38,516 bases of DNA from an uncultured Planctomycetia bacterium (GTDB taxonomy: Bacteria > Planctomycetota > Phycisphaerae > Phycisphaerales > SM1A02): positions 1 through 38,516 of the forward strand of contig CALFOZ010000055.1 in NCBI GenBank assembly GCA_937919205.1, written 5' to 3'. Made by a program: the position numbers and the translations under genes. The notes under the pieces were generated by a model. That model was given only the letters and a program-made list of their open reading frames with translations. It did no database searches and was not told the origin of the DNA. Positions 1 to 8,152 of the stretch are shown piece by piece; position 1 is the stretch's first letter; every line of letters starts with the position of its first letter.

Positions 1-247
1 GCTCCGGCTTGGGCGAAAGCAATCGACTTTTCATCTCCACCAATGTGGCCGCCAGCACAAGAAATTCCCCCGCTTGCTCCACATCCATGTCATCGGTTGT
101 CTTGAGAACGTCAAGATATTGCGTGGTGATCTGGGCGATTGGAATATCGTGGATGTCAACTTCGGCGCGACGGATTAAAAACAAAAGCAGATCAAGCGGC
201 CCTTCAAATGCCGAAAGTTTGACCTGGTATTCGTCCACGCTTGCCAC
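1..247 (-). CDS. scpA: Segregation and condensation protein A, N-terminal part (cut by window edge)
   Basis: ScpA is the kleisin subunit that bridges the SMC heads in the bacterial condensin complex with ScpB and helps compact and segregate the chromosome. About 82 codons are visible. They contain the signature ScpA opening FEGPLDLLLFLIRRAEVDI, followed by DIPIAQITTQYL and the helix FLVLAATLVEMKSRLLSPKPE, which is diagnostic for the family. The 3' end lies outside the window. An in-frame TGA upstream limits the start to TTG 253, GTG 247 or GTG 238. I chose GTG 247 because a TACAGT hexamer ends 6 nt before it and no Shine-Dalgarno is present, which fits the leaderless pattern seen elsewhere here. 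The gene is divergent from kdsD with only 48 bp between starts. Family assignment is very secure; the start is moderately secure. Confidence 0.93.
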   Translation of the reverse strand, partial: MASVDEYQVKLSAFEGPLDLLLFLIRRAEVDIHDIPIAQITTQYLDVLKTTDDMDVEQAGEFLVLAATLVEMKSRLLSPKPE

Positions 248-259
248 GGGCAAACTGTA
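245..259 (-). promoter_or_regulatory. Predicted -10 box of leaderless scpA transcript
   Basis: On the minus strand TACAGT (259-254) is followed by 6 nt and the GTG start at 247. Transcription would begin on or next to the start codon. There is no recognisable -35 TTGACA and no Shine-Dalgarno. Confidence 0.45.
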
Positions 260-282
260 CCAAAGTCATGGTTGGTTTTCGC

Positions 283-298
283 TATCATTTTGCGCATG
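283..298 (+). promoter_or_regulatory. Predicted -10 box of leaderless kdsD transcript
   Basis: TATCAT (283-288) is followed by 7 nt and the ATG at 296. The predicted start point falls on the ATG. It lies only about 24 bp from the opposing scpA -10 box, so the two divergent promoters overlap almost completely. Confidence 0.45.
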
Positions 299-1309
299 AC
301 TGAAAAGATCGTCAATGACGAGGCCGCATTTATTTCCGATGTGCTTCGATCAGAGGCCGAGGCCATTACGCGCTTGGCCGTGCGGATTTCGCGCGACAGT
401 CCCGACTCATTGGACTTTACGAAAGCCGTTGATTTAATCTGCGCCTGCGACGGCCATCTGGTGGTGAGCGGTATGGGCAAATCCGGCTTGATTGGCACTA
501 AACTTTCCGCAACTTTCGCAAGCCTGGGTCAGCCAAGTCATTTTGTGCATCCCGCGGAGGCGGTGCATGGCGACTTGGGCCGCATTCGCTCCAACGATGT
601 GGTTTTGCTTCTTTCCTATAGCGGCGAAACCGAGGAACTTCTTAACTTCGCGGCGATCCTAAAGGCTGACGGCGTGGCGGGAATTGCAATTTCCAAGCAC
701 GCCCAAACCAATCTGGCCAAAATTTCAACTGTGCATATTTCGCTAGGCGACATCGAGGAGGCGTGTCCATTAAATTTGGCACCCACCGCCACAACCGCCA
801 CCATGCTTGCCGCAGGCGACGCGTTGGCGCTGGCCGTGGCGCGCCGGCGCAATTTTAAGGCCGATGACTTTCACAAGATTCACCCGGGTGGAATGCTGGG
901 AATTGGTCTTCGGCCAGTCATTGAGGCGCTTCGCTTTCAGGTGGGAAAGAATTTGACATGCGTTGCGTTAACCGCAACCATGAAAAGCGCCCTGCAATCA
1001 TGCGGTGATGGGCGACGATCAGGCGCGTTGATGGTGGTGGATTCGCACGGGCGCCTTGCGGGCATCTTGACCGATGGCGATGTGCGCCGCTTGATCAACC
1101 AGTTTGGCGCGGCCGCGTTGGAAAAACCAATCGCCGATTGCATGACCAAACATCCGCGTTGCTTGCCGGCGCAATCATTGGTGCGCGACGCGGTGCGAAT
1201 GATTCGCGAATTGCGCGTGGATGAATTGCCCGTGGTGGACACCGATGGCAAACCGATTGGCTTAATCGACATTCAAGATTTGATCGCGCTGAAAGTTGTG
1301 CGGGACTAA
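296..1309 (+). CDS. kdsD: Arabinose-5-phosphate isomerase (KdsD/KpsF/GutQ family)
   Basis: Interconverts ribulose-5-phosphate and arabinose-5-phosphate, the first step toward Kdo for lipopolysaccharide. The 337-residue product has the full family layout. An N-terminal SIS sugar-isomerase domain (about residues 30-190) contains VVSGMGKSGLIGTKLSATF, VHGDLGRI and LLSYSGETEE. Two C-terminal CBS domains follow, with LAGILTDGDVRRL in the first and VDELPVVDTDGKPIGLIDI in the second. Length matches E. coli KdsD (328). An upstream ATG-like start at 272 would add 8 residues, but ATG 296 matches the family N-terminus and the -10 box spacing. The STAS gene follows after 3 nt, so the two are co-transcribed. 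With gmhA at 26693 it indicates a Gram-negative outer membrane. Capsule (KpsF) or sugar-alcohol (GutQ) paralogue roles cannot be excluded. Confidence 0.93.
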   Translation: MTEKIVNDEAAFISDVLRSEAEAITRLAVRISRDSPDSLDFTKAVDLICACDGHLVVSGMGKSGLIGTKLSATFASLGQPSHFVHPAEAVHGDLGRIRSNDVVLLLSYSGETEELLNFAAILKADGVAGIAISKHAQTNLAKISTVHISLGDIEEACPLNLAPTATTATMLAAGDALALAVARRRNFKADDFHKIHPGGMLGIGLRPVIEALRFQVGKNLTCVALTATMKSALQSCGDGRRSGALMVVDSHGRLAGILTDGDVRRLINQFGAAALEKPIADCMTKHPRCLPAQSLVRDAVRMIRELRVDELPVVDTDGKPIGLIDIQDLIALKVVRD

Positions 1310-1312
1310 ATT

Positions 1313-1660
1313 ATGCAGACCTACATCACCGAACGAGATGGTTTGATTTTGGTTGTCGCCGCCGATGGCGGATTGAACCGCGGCACGGCGCAACAGTTGA
1401 TTGAGGAAATTTCCAAGCATGTTGAAAGTGGCGCCACGCAAGTCGTGGTGGATTGCGCCAAGCTTGATATTTTGTCCAGCATGGGTCTTGGAGCCCTCCT
1501 GCAAATCCACAACAAGCTCAAGAAGCATGGCGCGCAAGTGCGCTTGTGCGGGCTTCGTAGCTTGATGGTGCAAGCCATATTGATTTCACGACTGGACAAG
1601 ATCTTTGAGGTCTATCCAGACGTCAACGCGGCTAAAATTTCGTTCCGCCCCCTTTCCTAG
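1313..1660 (+). CDS. STAS-domain anti-sigma factor antagonist-like protein
   Basis: A single STAS domain of 115 residues. This fold is found in SpoIIAA/RsbV-type antagonists that bind anti-sigma kinases and are switched by serine phosphorylation. The conserved loop before the regulatory helix reads VVVDCAKLDILSSMGLGALLQIHN. The serine pair at 55-56 sits where the phosphorylated Ser lies in SpoIIAA; the usual DSSGLG is here SSMGLG. It starts 3 nt after the kdsD stop and is probably translated from the same mRNA. No partner kinase (RsbW-like) or sigma factor is in the window, so its partner is unknown. A role in transporter-type STAS or lipid-asymmetry (MlaB-like) complexes is an alternative. 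Family is secure, function is not. Confidence 0.85.
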   Translation: MQTYITERDGLILVVAADGGLNRGTAQQLIEEISKHVESGATQVVVDCAKLDILSSMGLGALLQIHNKLKKHGAQVRLCGLRSLMVQAILISRLDKIFEVYPDVNAAKISFRPLS

Positions 1661-1678
1661 CCAAATTCAGCCAATACA

Positions 1679-1740
1679 CGCCACTTGTGGCGGCACGCAA
1701 TGCGCCCCACAAGATGCTGTGGAGAGACCGCATACGGTCT
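1679..1740. other. Intergenic region with two small hairpins after the STAS gene
   Basis: The 174-nt gap between the STAS gene and the next start contains CGCCA-CTTG-TGGCG (1679-1692), a 5-bp stem with a stable CUUG-type loop. It also contains AGACCG-CATA-CGGTCT (1725-1740), a 6-bp stem followed by a U-rich stretch. The second may act as a weak terminator for kdsD-STAS or as a leader element of the small gene at 1835. Neither has a clean T-run. Confidence 0.3.
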
Positions 1741-1834
1741 TGAAATTTATTTCGTGATACAAAAAAATTGTGCGGCAAGCGACGCGCTTGGTTCGATGAA
1801 GAATCACGCCAATTCGGCAAGGAGCGCAACGCAC

Positions 1835-2038
1835 ATGCAAAGCAAAGAACAATTGATCGAATGCATTCAACGAATCAACCCATCCGCTCTGCGTGAATTT
1901 TTATCATCATTTGATTGGCATGCGCTTCGTAGATATCTAGATCATTTAAGCATGACGCTTGAGCCGCGCGGAGTGGACAGCCACTGGACGCGCTTGGGCG
2001 ACACCCCGGCAGTTGTGTGGCGGCGGTCCGCGGCTTGA
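1835..2038 (+). CDS. Small protein of unknown function (67 aa)
   Basis: A 67-residue protein with a good Shine-Dalgarno (AAGGAG, ending 10 nt before the ATG), which is unusual in this window and fixes the start. The upstream extension of the open frame is uncharged with start signals and is likely not translated. The sequence is mostly two predicted amphipathic helices (LIECIQRINPSALREFLSS and DWHALRRYLDHLSMTL) with a charged tail. There is no signal peptide or membrane segment. I recognise no named domain. The composition suggests a small cytosolic helical protein, perhaps a protein- or RNA-binding adaptor, but that is a guess. It converges on the response regulator at 2097. Confidence 0.6.
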   Translation: MQSKEQLIECIQRINPSALREFLSSFDWHALRRYLDHLSMTLEPRGVDSHWTRLGDTPAVVWRRSAA

Positions 2039-2054
2039 CCCCCAAGGACCGCCG
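2021..2054. repeat. 9-bp inverted repeat at the end of the small gene
   Basis: CGGCGGTCC (2021-2029) and GGACCGCCG (2046-2054) are perfectly complementary with a 16-nt loop that contains the TGA stop of the small gene. No T-run follows on either strand, so it is not a canonical terminator. It lies between two convergent genes and may slow or end transcription from either side. Confidence 0.4.
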
Positions 2055-2096
2055 TCCCACCAACCTCGTTGCAAAAATAAATTTATAAAAGTATTT

Positions 2097-2576
2097 TCAT
2101 AGACGCGGATTTCGTAGCAACGCTTCCACGCGCCGCTTCAGCAATCGCACTCGTAGCAAACTTCGCACGCGCGTGATCAATTCCAATTTGTTCACGGGCT
2201 TGGTGAGAAAATCATCACAGCCACATTCCACGGCGCGCTCAAAATCACCAACCTCGTTCAGCGCCGTCACCATGATGATCACCGTGTCGCGCAAGGCTGA
2301 ATCCTGCTTGATTTTGCGACATACTTCAAAGCCGCTCATGCGCGGCATCATCACGTCCAGCAAAATTAAATCGGGTTTGCAACGCGCCACGGCTTCAATG
2401 GCCTCAACGCCATCGTGCGCGGTCTCCAGTTTGCACTCCAGCGATTCCAACCACGCCTGCATCAACTCCACATTTTGCAGATTGTCATCCACCAACAAAA
2501 GAACAGCGCTCTTGAGCTCCTCGCTGGAAGGTTCTCGTTCGATGGCTTGTTCCAATTCATCTTGTGGTGTGGGCAT
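2097..2576 (-). CDS. Single-domain response regulator (CheY-like receiver)
   Basis: A 159-residue receiver domain without an output domain. All catalytic residues are present: the acidic pair D30-D31 in LLLVDDNLQN, phospho-acceptor D74 in LILLDVMMPRMSGFEVC, switch T104 in IIMVTAL, and K126 in FLTKPVNK. About 25 residues precede the domain and a short basic tail (LLRVRLLKRRVEALLRN) follows, which may extend the last helix. No histidine kinase lies nearby, so the partner is unknown. DivK/CheY-type phosphorelay or output through protein contact is likely. The gene has no Shine-Dalgarno; TAAGAT ends 6 nt before the ATG. Confidence 0.9.
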   Translation of the reverse strand: MPTPQDELEQAIEREPSSEELKSAVLLLVDDNLQNVELMQAWLESLECKLETAHDGVEAIEAVARCKPDLILLDVMMPRMSGFEVCRKIKQDSALRDTVIIMVTALNEVGDFERAVECGCDDFLTKPVNKLELITRVRSLLRVRLLKRRVEALLRNPRL

Positions 2577-2588
2577 GGAAGCATCTTA
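2574..2588 (-). promoter_or_regulatory. Predicted -10 box of leaderless response-regulator transcript
   Basis: TAAGAT (2588-2583 on the minus strand) then 6 nt then the ATG at 2576. The start point is predicted on the start codon. Confidence 0.42.
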
Positions 2589-2646
2589 GCTTGGGCTGAA
2601 GGTTTCATGCGCTGGGCGAAAATCGCCTAGTTCAACGGGGTTTGCT

Positions 2647-5600
2647 TCATGTGTCGGTGCAATGCGTTGATACTAATTTCGCCAGCAGTTCAATCGGATG
2701 CAATGGTTGCGCGTTGGTGCCATCCCGAATTTGCTGGCGGCAACTGGTGCCTGATGCAACCACCACGGAGTCAGACGCTTTACGAATTGCTGGAAACAAA
2801 GATTGCTCGCCAATGCGCATGGACAAGTCATAGCGATGCATGGCATAGCCAAATGAGCCCGCCATGCCACAGCAACCAGAGTCAAGCGCGGTGAGTCGAT
2901 CGCCAAAAATTCGCCCAAGCAAACGCGCGCCGGATTCGCTACCCCACAGCGCTTTTTGATGGCAATGTCCGTGAAAAATCACGCTTTCATTTCCAGGGAC
3001 TATGTCTGGTCTGCGTGGGTGGTCTTGCCAACGCGCATCAAGAAACTCCTCCACCAACATGCCCCGCGCCGCCAATTCGTTCAGTTGCTTCACGTCCATG
3101 CCCATGTTCAGATCCAACCAATCATCTTTGATCGCGCTCAAGCACGATGGCTCAAGCGCAAGCAACGCCACGGCGTTCTCCTGGCGCAAGGCGGCAATAA
3201 GTTTTTTGGCGGTTTGCGCGCAAGTGCGGGAGGCCTCGGCCAACATTCCCACGCTGATCAAAGTGCGTCCACAGCATCCCGCGTCGGGCATCACAACTCG
3301 ATAGCCAAACGCCTCAAGCAGTTCAACCGCGTGGCGCGCGATATGTGTCTCTGAAAAATTGGTGAAGCAATCGGCGAACAGCAACACGGTTGGCCGCGAC
3401 GCGAAGCCACCTTCACTGGATTGATCCATTGCGTTGTTGGCGGAATGTGCGGCGAGATTGTCCGCGCGATTTTTGCGCGCCACCCAACGATGCGTCGCGG
3501 GACCAAATACAGGAACAGTTCGAGCTGGATGAAAGCCAAGCGTGGAGCGAATCACGCCTGCAAGCGGCGTGTATTGAAGCAACGCGTTGGCGATGGGCCA
3601 CACGCGCGAACCTATGCGATTTGCCTTACGAATACGCCCAATCAAGCGAGTTGCAAAGGGAATTTTTCCACGTGCGGCAAATTCTTGCGCCTGAAATTCA
3701 GCCTTCATCTTGGAGATGTCAACGTTGCTGGGGCACTCCCTTTGACACGCCTTGCATGAAAGACACAGATCAAGCGTGGCTTTGGTTTCTGGATCGCTCC
3801 AGATCTGCCCAGGAGAACTGATTTGATCCGGTGCGTTCATCTGCCCCGACAGTGCCAGGCGAAGCGCGTTGCCGCGGCCGCGGGTGGAGTGGCGTTCATC
3901 AAGCGTTGCGCGGTACGAGGGACACATCACGCCAGTGGGTTGCGTCTTTCTGCACAACCCCGCGCCATTGCACGACTGAATCGCATGATCAAATCCATGC
4001 TCTTTCTCAAAGCGGAAAAACGTGTTGATCTTGGGAATTTGAATCTCTTGATCGAGCGGCTTCACGCGCAGGGATTTCATGATCAGCGATGGATCGCCGG
4101 TGGCGATCAAGTTGCCTGGATTCATCAGGCCAACGGGATCAAATATATTTTTAATCTGGCGAAATAGTTCGCATAATTTTTGGCCAAGCACGCGATCAAG
4201 CAATGGCGTGCGCAAGCGGCCGTCGCCATGCTCGCCGGAAAGCGCCCCGCCATATTTAGCCACCAAGTCGGCAACCTCAACGGCGATCAATGTGATCTGC
4301 TCGCGGTCGGCTTGGGTGGCGACTTTCACCAATGGACGAATGTGCAAACAGCCAACGCTGGCATGCGCGTAGTAGGCCGCCGTGGTTCCATGGCGGGTTA
4401 CAATTGCCTTGAAATCCCGCACAAAGCTGAGCAATTTGCTTGGATCAACCGCGGTGTCCTCCACAAAAGTCAGGGGCTTTCGATCGCCAGGAACATTGTG
4501 TAGCAACGGTTCGCCGGCCTTGCGCAACTTCCAGGCCGAGGCAATGGAGGTGGGCGTGAGATAGCGTTGCATCGGCGCGCCAGGCAACACGGCCGCCAAC
4601 GCGTCGAATGATGCGTTTAAATCCGACTCGCTGGTTCCTTGATATTCCACATACATCACCGCGCCTAATTTTCCACTGGAAGGCTTGGGCATCAAGTCCA
4701 CGTAGTGGGTGTATTCCGAGTTGTCGCGCGCGGCGTCAAGCACAACTTCATCGATCAACTCCACGGCGCTGGGCTTGGTGTTGATCATGTTCATCAATGG
4801 CGTAAGCGCGTCCTCAATGCTGGCAAAGCCAACGATAGCCAAGCCCGTGCGCTTTGGTTTGGGAACAATCTGAAGCGTGGCTTTCATCATCACCGCCAAG
4901 GTGCCTTCTGATCCACACAACAGTTGCGCCAAGTTCACGCGGTCAAATGTGCCGGGAGTGCTCTCTTGCAGTTGACGTAGAAGAATGTCCACGTTGTAGC
5001 CATCCACATGGCGCATGATTTTGGGAATGCGTTTATGAATCTCATCGGCTAGCGGCAGAACAATGGCGGCCAAGCGCCGCGCCAAGAGCGCTTGCGCTGG
5101 ATCGCTTTCGCAAGAGCCTTGGAACAATTTCATCACCGCCCCCTCCGCCGTGACCACGCTCATGGACACCACATTTTCAACCGTGCGGCCATACAAAATA
5201 CTGCGTGCGCCCGCTGAATTATTGCCGATCATGCCGCCAAGGGTTGCGTGGCTACTGGTGGCAACATCGGGTCCAAACATCATGCCGTGCGAACTTAACG
5301 CGGCGTTGAGTTGATCAAGCGTCACGCCAGGTTCAACCGTGACGGTGCCCGCCGCCACGTTCATTTCAAGAATGCCACGGCAACGCGCGCTCATGTCCAA
5401 CATCAGCGCTTGGTTCACGCACTGACCCGCCAAACTTGTTCCGCCGCCACGGGGCAATATTGGAATTTTTCGCTCGCGGCAATAGCGAACAATATCAACC
5501 GCGCATTCAGGTCGATTCAGAATCACCACGCCAATCGGTTCAACTTGATACATGCTGGCGTCGGTGGAGTACAACATGCGATCATGTTTTTCAAAGCGCA

Positions 5601-5670
5601 CCTCGCCCACATCCATCGCGCGCAAATCATCGGCGGCGCTTTGGCGCAATTGAGTCAACGTGGCAACCAT
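2647..5670 (-). CDS. FAD-linked 2-hydroxyacid dehydrogenase fused to Fe-S/CCG domains (YdiJ/Dld type)
   Basis: A 1007-residue fusion close in length to E. coli YdiJ (D-2-hydroxyglutarate dehydrogenase, 1018). The N-terminal half is a PCMH FAD-binding domain (ILPRGGGTSLAGQC; SSHATLGGMIGNNSAGARS) and FAD-oxidase C-terminal domain (SGEHGDGRLRTPLLD). The C-terminal half has a 4Fe-4S region (SCNGAGLCRKT...CPSYRAT; LCLSCKACQRECPSNVD) and two GlpC-like cysteine-rich repeats (PDAGCCGRTLIS; GHCHQKALWG; LDSGCCGMAGSFGY). It should oxidise a D-2-hydroxyacid (2-hydroxyglutarate, lactate or glycolate) and pass electrons through the clusters to the quinone pool. ATG 5670 gives a normal N-terminus and leaves 91 nt to the upstream gene; TTG 5727 preceded by TATTGT is an alternative. 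Substrate is not decided by the sequence. Confidence 0.9.
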   Translation of the reverse strand: MVATLTQLRQSAADDLRAMDVGEVRFEKHDRMLYSTDASMYQVEPIGVVILNRPECAVDIVRYCRERKIPILPRGGGTSLAGQCVNQALMLDMSARCRGILEMNVAAGTVTVEPGVTLDQLNAALSSHGMMFGPDVATSSHATLGGMIGNNSAGARSILYGRTVENVVSMSVVTAEGAVMKLFQGSCESDPAQALLARRLAAIVLPLADEIHKRIPKIMRHVDGYNVDILLRQLQESTPGTFDRVNLAQLLCGSEGTLAVMMKATLQIVPKPKRTGLAIVGFASIEDALTPLMNMINTKPSAVELIDEVVLDAARDNSEYTHYVDLMPKPSSGKLGAVMYVEYQGTSESDLNASFDALAAVLPGAPMQRYLTPTSIASAWKLRKAGEPLLHNVPGDRKPLTFVEDTAVDPSKLLSFVRDFKAIVTRHGTTAAYYAHASVGCLHIRPLVKVATQADREQITLIAVEVADLVAKYGGALSGEHGDGRLRTPLLDRVLGQKLCELFRQIKNIFDPVGLMNPGNLIATGDPSLIMKSLRVKPLDQEIQIPKINTFFRFEKEHGFDHAIQSCNGAGLCRKTQPTGVMCPSYRATLDERHSTRGRGNALRLALSGQMNAPDQISSPGQIWSDPETKATLDLCLSCKACQRECPSNVDISKMKAEFQAQEFAARGKIPFATRLIGRIRKANRIGSRVWPIANALLQYTPLAGVIRSTLGFHPARTVPVFGPATHRWVARKNRADNLAAHSANNAMDQSSEGGFASRPTVLLFADCFTNFSETHIARHAVELLEAFGYRVVMPDAGCCGRTLISVGMLAEASRTCAQTAKKLIAALRQENAVALLALEPSCLSAIKDDWLDLNMGMDVKQLNELAARGMLVEEFLDARWQDHPRRPDIVPGNESVIFHGHCHQKALWGSESGARLLGRIFGDRLTALDSGCCGMAGSFGYAMHRYDLSMRIGEQSLFPAIRKASDSVVVASGTSCRQQIRDGTNAQPLHPIELLAKLVSTHCTDT

Positions 5671-5761
5671 CGGCAAATGAATCGCCGCCGTGGAATTGGA
5701 AAGAGAGTTGGAGTGCGCCTGGCTCAAGACGTCACAATAGTAGTTGCCTAAACCGCATCCG

Positions 5762-6661
5762 TCATTGACTTTGTGTTTTTTGCAAATCGGGCTTAGGCGC
5801 TGGAACAGTTTTGGGTTCTGAATTTGGCTGTTTGATTGACCGACTCGCGTCTTTGGATCCCTCATCGGCCTTGGGCGTGGATTGTTGCGAAAGATCATTC
5901 AAGCGCTCAACACGGCGCAGATCCCCCACCTTCAATGTCAACATTTCAGCGGCAATGGGCTGTGAATCAAAGACCATGCGCCATTCAATCGCGGCATGTT
6001 GTGGAACCCGTGGGCCACTTTCAATTCGACGCGTGGCGGCGATCAACATGGCGGCTTCAGTATTGAAGGTCAGTTCAAGCCAGCCATTTTTACCAGCGAG
6101 CAACACAATACTTGTTCCATCATCTTTTTTCACGCATGATTTCAACGCAAGCACGCCAAGCTCTGGGTCCATTTCTTTCCACCACTGTTGCGACGAATTT
6201 CGCAGGGCCAATCCAAGTTGCGGCCAGGGACTTTCGGGAATTTCTTGCCGCCAAGCGGAAGCCGGATCGCTTGTCACAGGGCGGTCCACGGCGGCGGAAA
6301 CACCATCGCGCACGCCAATAATTCTTTGTACATCAACAAGCACGCGGAGGGAGCCTTGCGTGAAAGCAAATGCATGCTCCGCGCCGTTCCATGCGATCAC
6401 GCAGGGCGCGGCTTCTTGTTCTGATGCCAAGTCGCCATCTTGAACCGCGACGACAACCTTGCAACGTGCCGCGCCTGTGGTGGCAGACCACGCTTGGCAC
6501 AAGAGTGTCCAACGATGATCATCCGTTTCATCCAGCGCCTTGGCGCATTGAACCCAAACCAACGTCCAAGCACATGCGCACATCAACAAGCGCCGCATCT
6601 TCGCATTGAACATTTCATCCACGTCGGATGGCGTGGTTGATTTCAATCGCGCCAAATTCAA
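5762..6661 (-). CDS. Exported protein of unknown function, coupled to TlpA-like thioredoxin
   Basis: About 299 residues from a TTG at 6661 that overlaps the TGA of the upstream tlpA-like gene (TTGA). ATG 6613 or 6598 would give shorter forms. A signal peptide is visible from MRRLLMCACAWTLVWVQCAKA, cleaved before LDETDD. The mature part is Trp-rich and beta-like. It ends in a basic, Pro/Ser/Lys-rich tail (about the last 45 residues, with ...KPDLQKTQSQ) that looks disordered. I recognise no domain. Four or so cysteines remain in the mature chain. Tight coupling to an outer-membrane-facing thioredoxin suggests both work in the periplasm on the same process, but this is inference. The 28-residue n-region implied by the TTG start is long, so ATG 6598 is plausible. 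Confidence 0.7.
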   Translation of the reverse strand: MNLARLKSTTPSDVDEMFNAKMRRLLMCACAWTLVWVQCAKALDETDDHRWTLLCQAWSATTGAARCKVVVAVQDGDLASEQEAAPCVIAWNGAEHAFAFTQGSLRVLVDVQRIIGVRDGVSAAVDRPVTSDPASAWRQEIPESPWPQLGLALRNSSQQWWKEMDPELGVLALKSCVKKDDGTSIVLLAGKNGWLELTFNTEAAMLIAATRRIESGPRVPQHAAIEWRMVFDSQPIAAEMLTLKVGDLRRVERLNDLSQQSTPKADEGSKDASRSIKQPNSEPKTVPAPKPDLQKTQSQ

Positions 6662-8073
6662 CCCTTGGTCGCCAAGGCAGTTTCAACATCGCGTTTCAAA
6701 TTTTCAATTGTTTTCTCGTCAAAACCCATGTGAACGGCGGCAATTTTGCCCTCTGGCGTAATGACCACGGTGAACGGAATTCCAGAGAGTTTGTAATCCT
6801 TGCCCACTTGCTCATCGGAATCAATCAAGGTTGGAAATGAAAATGCCTTGCTCTGCCAAAATTCACCGACTAGCTTTTCACGAGCGCCGGCGAGATTCTT
6901 ATCCACTTGCTCCATCACATTCACGCCATACACGACGATTGGCTTTCCACTTTGAGTTGACCACTGCGCAAATTTGTCCAGCAAAGGCAGAGCCATCATG
7001 CATGGCTTGCACCATGTGGCCCAAAAATCAAGTACCACAACTTTGCCTTTTAAATCCGCGAGCGTGATTTTACCGCCATCCATTTTCTGCAGTGTGAAAT
7101 CCGGCGCCGGGTCGCCCACATCAAAGGGTTGATCAAGTGAATCAACCGTGGCGACCATTTTTCGATCCCCGGCAGTAAAGGAGATTGGGGTTGGCAAATC
7201 CGAGTTATAGACACTGCGCTTAAACGTAATGTCCATGGGCAACCGCACTCCCGGTGGAAATTGCGGATTGGTCAATGACATGTTGATGGAAGTGAGCAAT
7301 CCGGTCTTGGAGTCAACAAAGGCTACGGCCTCTGTGCCTTGGGGATCGATCAATAAAATTTGATCGGGATTGCCGTCGGTACCGGTGCGAAATCCTGCAG
7401 GCATGATGTTTGGGTTTTGCCCCAACGTCATGGCCGCGGCGGCGTCTGAGGATTCTCCACCCATCAAAATCAGCGTAGGCAAAGGCAATTTTCCACCCAT
7501 CACCTCACTGATCGCCTTCACGGCGGTACCTGATTGCGTGATTTGCGCGTACTTGTTTTTGCCATCCAGTTCCACGTACACCTGATCTTTCAAACGTGTC
7601 AATATAATTCCCGGCATGATTACTTTGGCATCACCCGACTTGGTGGCCATCAGTTGAACCGTTTGATCTTGTCCTTGAAATTGTGGCGAACGAATGATTG
7701 TGGTTTCTTCAAGCGCCGCAATAGCGGCATACTTGGCTGGCAAACCATTCACAAGCGCGGTGGCTTTGGCACTGGATGCGGCTGATTTTTCATCTGCGGT
7801 CCACGTTGTGGAAGGCGCGGGCGCTTTGAACTCTGGGGGAATATCCATTGGCGCGTTGGGTGGCGGAGCCATTTGATCTTGCGGCTCGGCTGAATCCATC
7901 TCTGGAGCAGCGGCTGGAGTCGCGGCTGGAGTCGCAGTCGGCGCCGCAGTTGGAGCCTTTGCCGCTGGCGTGTCAGAAGGATTTTGAGCGAGACAAATTG
8001 GCGCGCAGGCCAAGCTGATCCCAAATACAAAGGTGAACATGGCTGACTGGGCGGACAACGATGACTTTTTCAT
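6658..8073 (-). CDS. Periplasmic TlpA-like thioredoxin with N-terminal DUF2092-like domain
   Basis: A 471-residue exported protein. It has a signal peptide (residues 1-29, cleavage near CLA-QN) and an Ala/Pro/Thr low-complexity linker (38-90). A middle domain (about 95-310) resembles the DUF2092/LolA-like region often found before TlpA in Planctomycetota. The C-terminal thioredoxin fold (318-471) has DPAPDFTL, FWATWCKPC with the redox pair C354/C357... C358 and cis-Pro region SGIPFTVVI. It probably reduces or isomerises periplasmic disulfides, or serves cytochrome c/copper maturation. A good ribosome site (TTGGAG, 6 nt from ATG) is present. It is the first gene of a minus-strand run and its stop overlaps the next start. 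Confidence 0.85.
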   Translation of the reverse strand: MKKSSLSAQSAMFTFVFGISLACAPICLAQNPSDTPAAKAPTAAPTATPAATPAAAPEMDSAEPQDQMAPPPNAPMDIPPEFKAPAPSTTWTADEKSAASSAKATALVNGLPAKYAAIAALEETTIIRSPQFQGQDQTVQLMATKSGDAKVIMPGIILTRLKDQVYVELDGKNKYAQITQSGTAVKAISEVMGGKLPLPTLILMGGESSDAAAAMTLGQNPNIMPAGFRTGTDGNPDQILLIDPQGTEAVAFVDSKTGLLTSINMSLTNPQFPPGVRLPMDITFKRSVYNSDLPTPISFTAGDRKMVATVDSLDQPFDVGDPAPDFTLQKMDGGKITLADLKGKVVVLDFWATWCKPCMMALPLLDKFAQWSTQSGKPIVVYGVNVMEQVDKNLAGAREKLVGEFWQSKAFSFPTLIDSDEQVGKDYKLSGIPFTVVITPEGKIAAVHMGFDEKTIENLKRDVETALATKG

Positions 8074-8152
8074 ACGAGCTCCAATTTAAATAAATTTTTC
8101 AACCACTATTTCGCCACACGGAGAAATATTCACCACTCATTTAGATCATGCT

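Noticed and set aside
7900-7975. GGCTGGAGTCGC-type direct repeats in the tlpA-like gene as a regulatory repeat
   Set aside because: They encode the Ala/Pro/Thr low-complexity linker and are explained by that composition.
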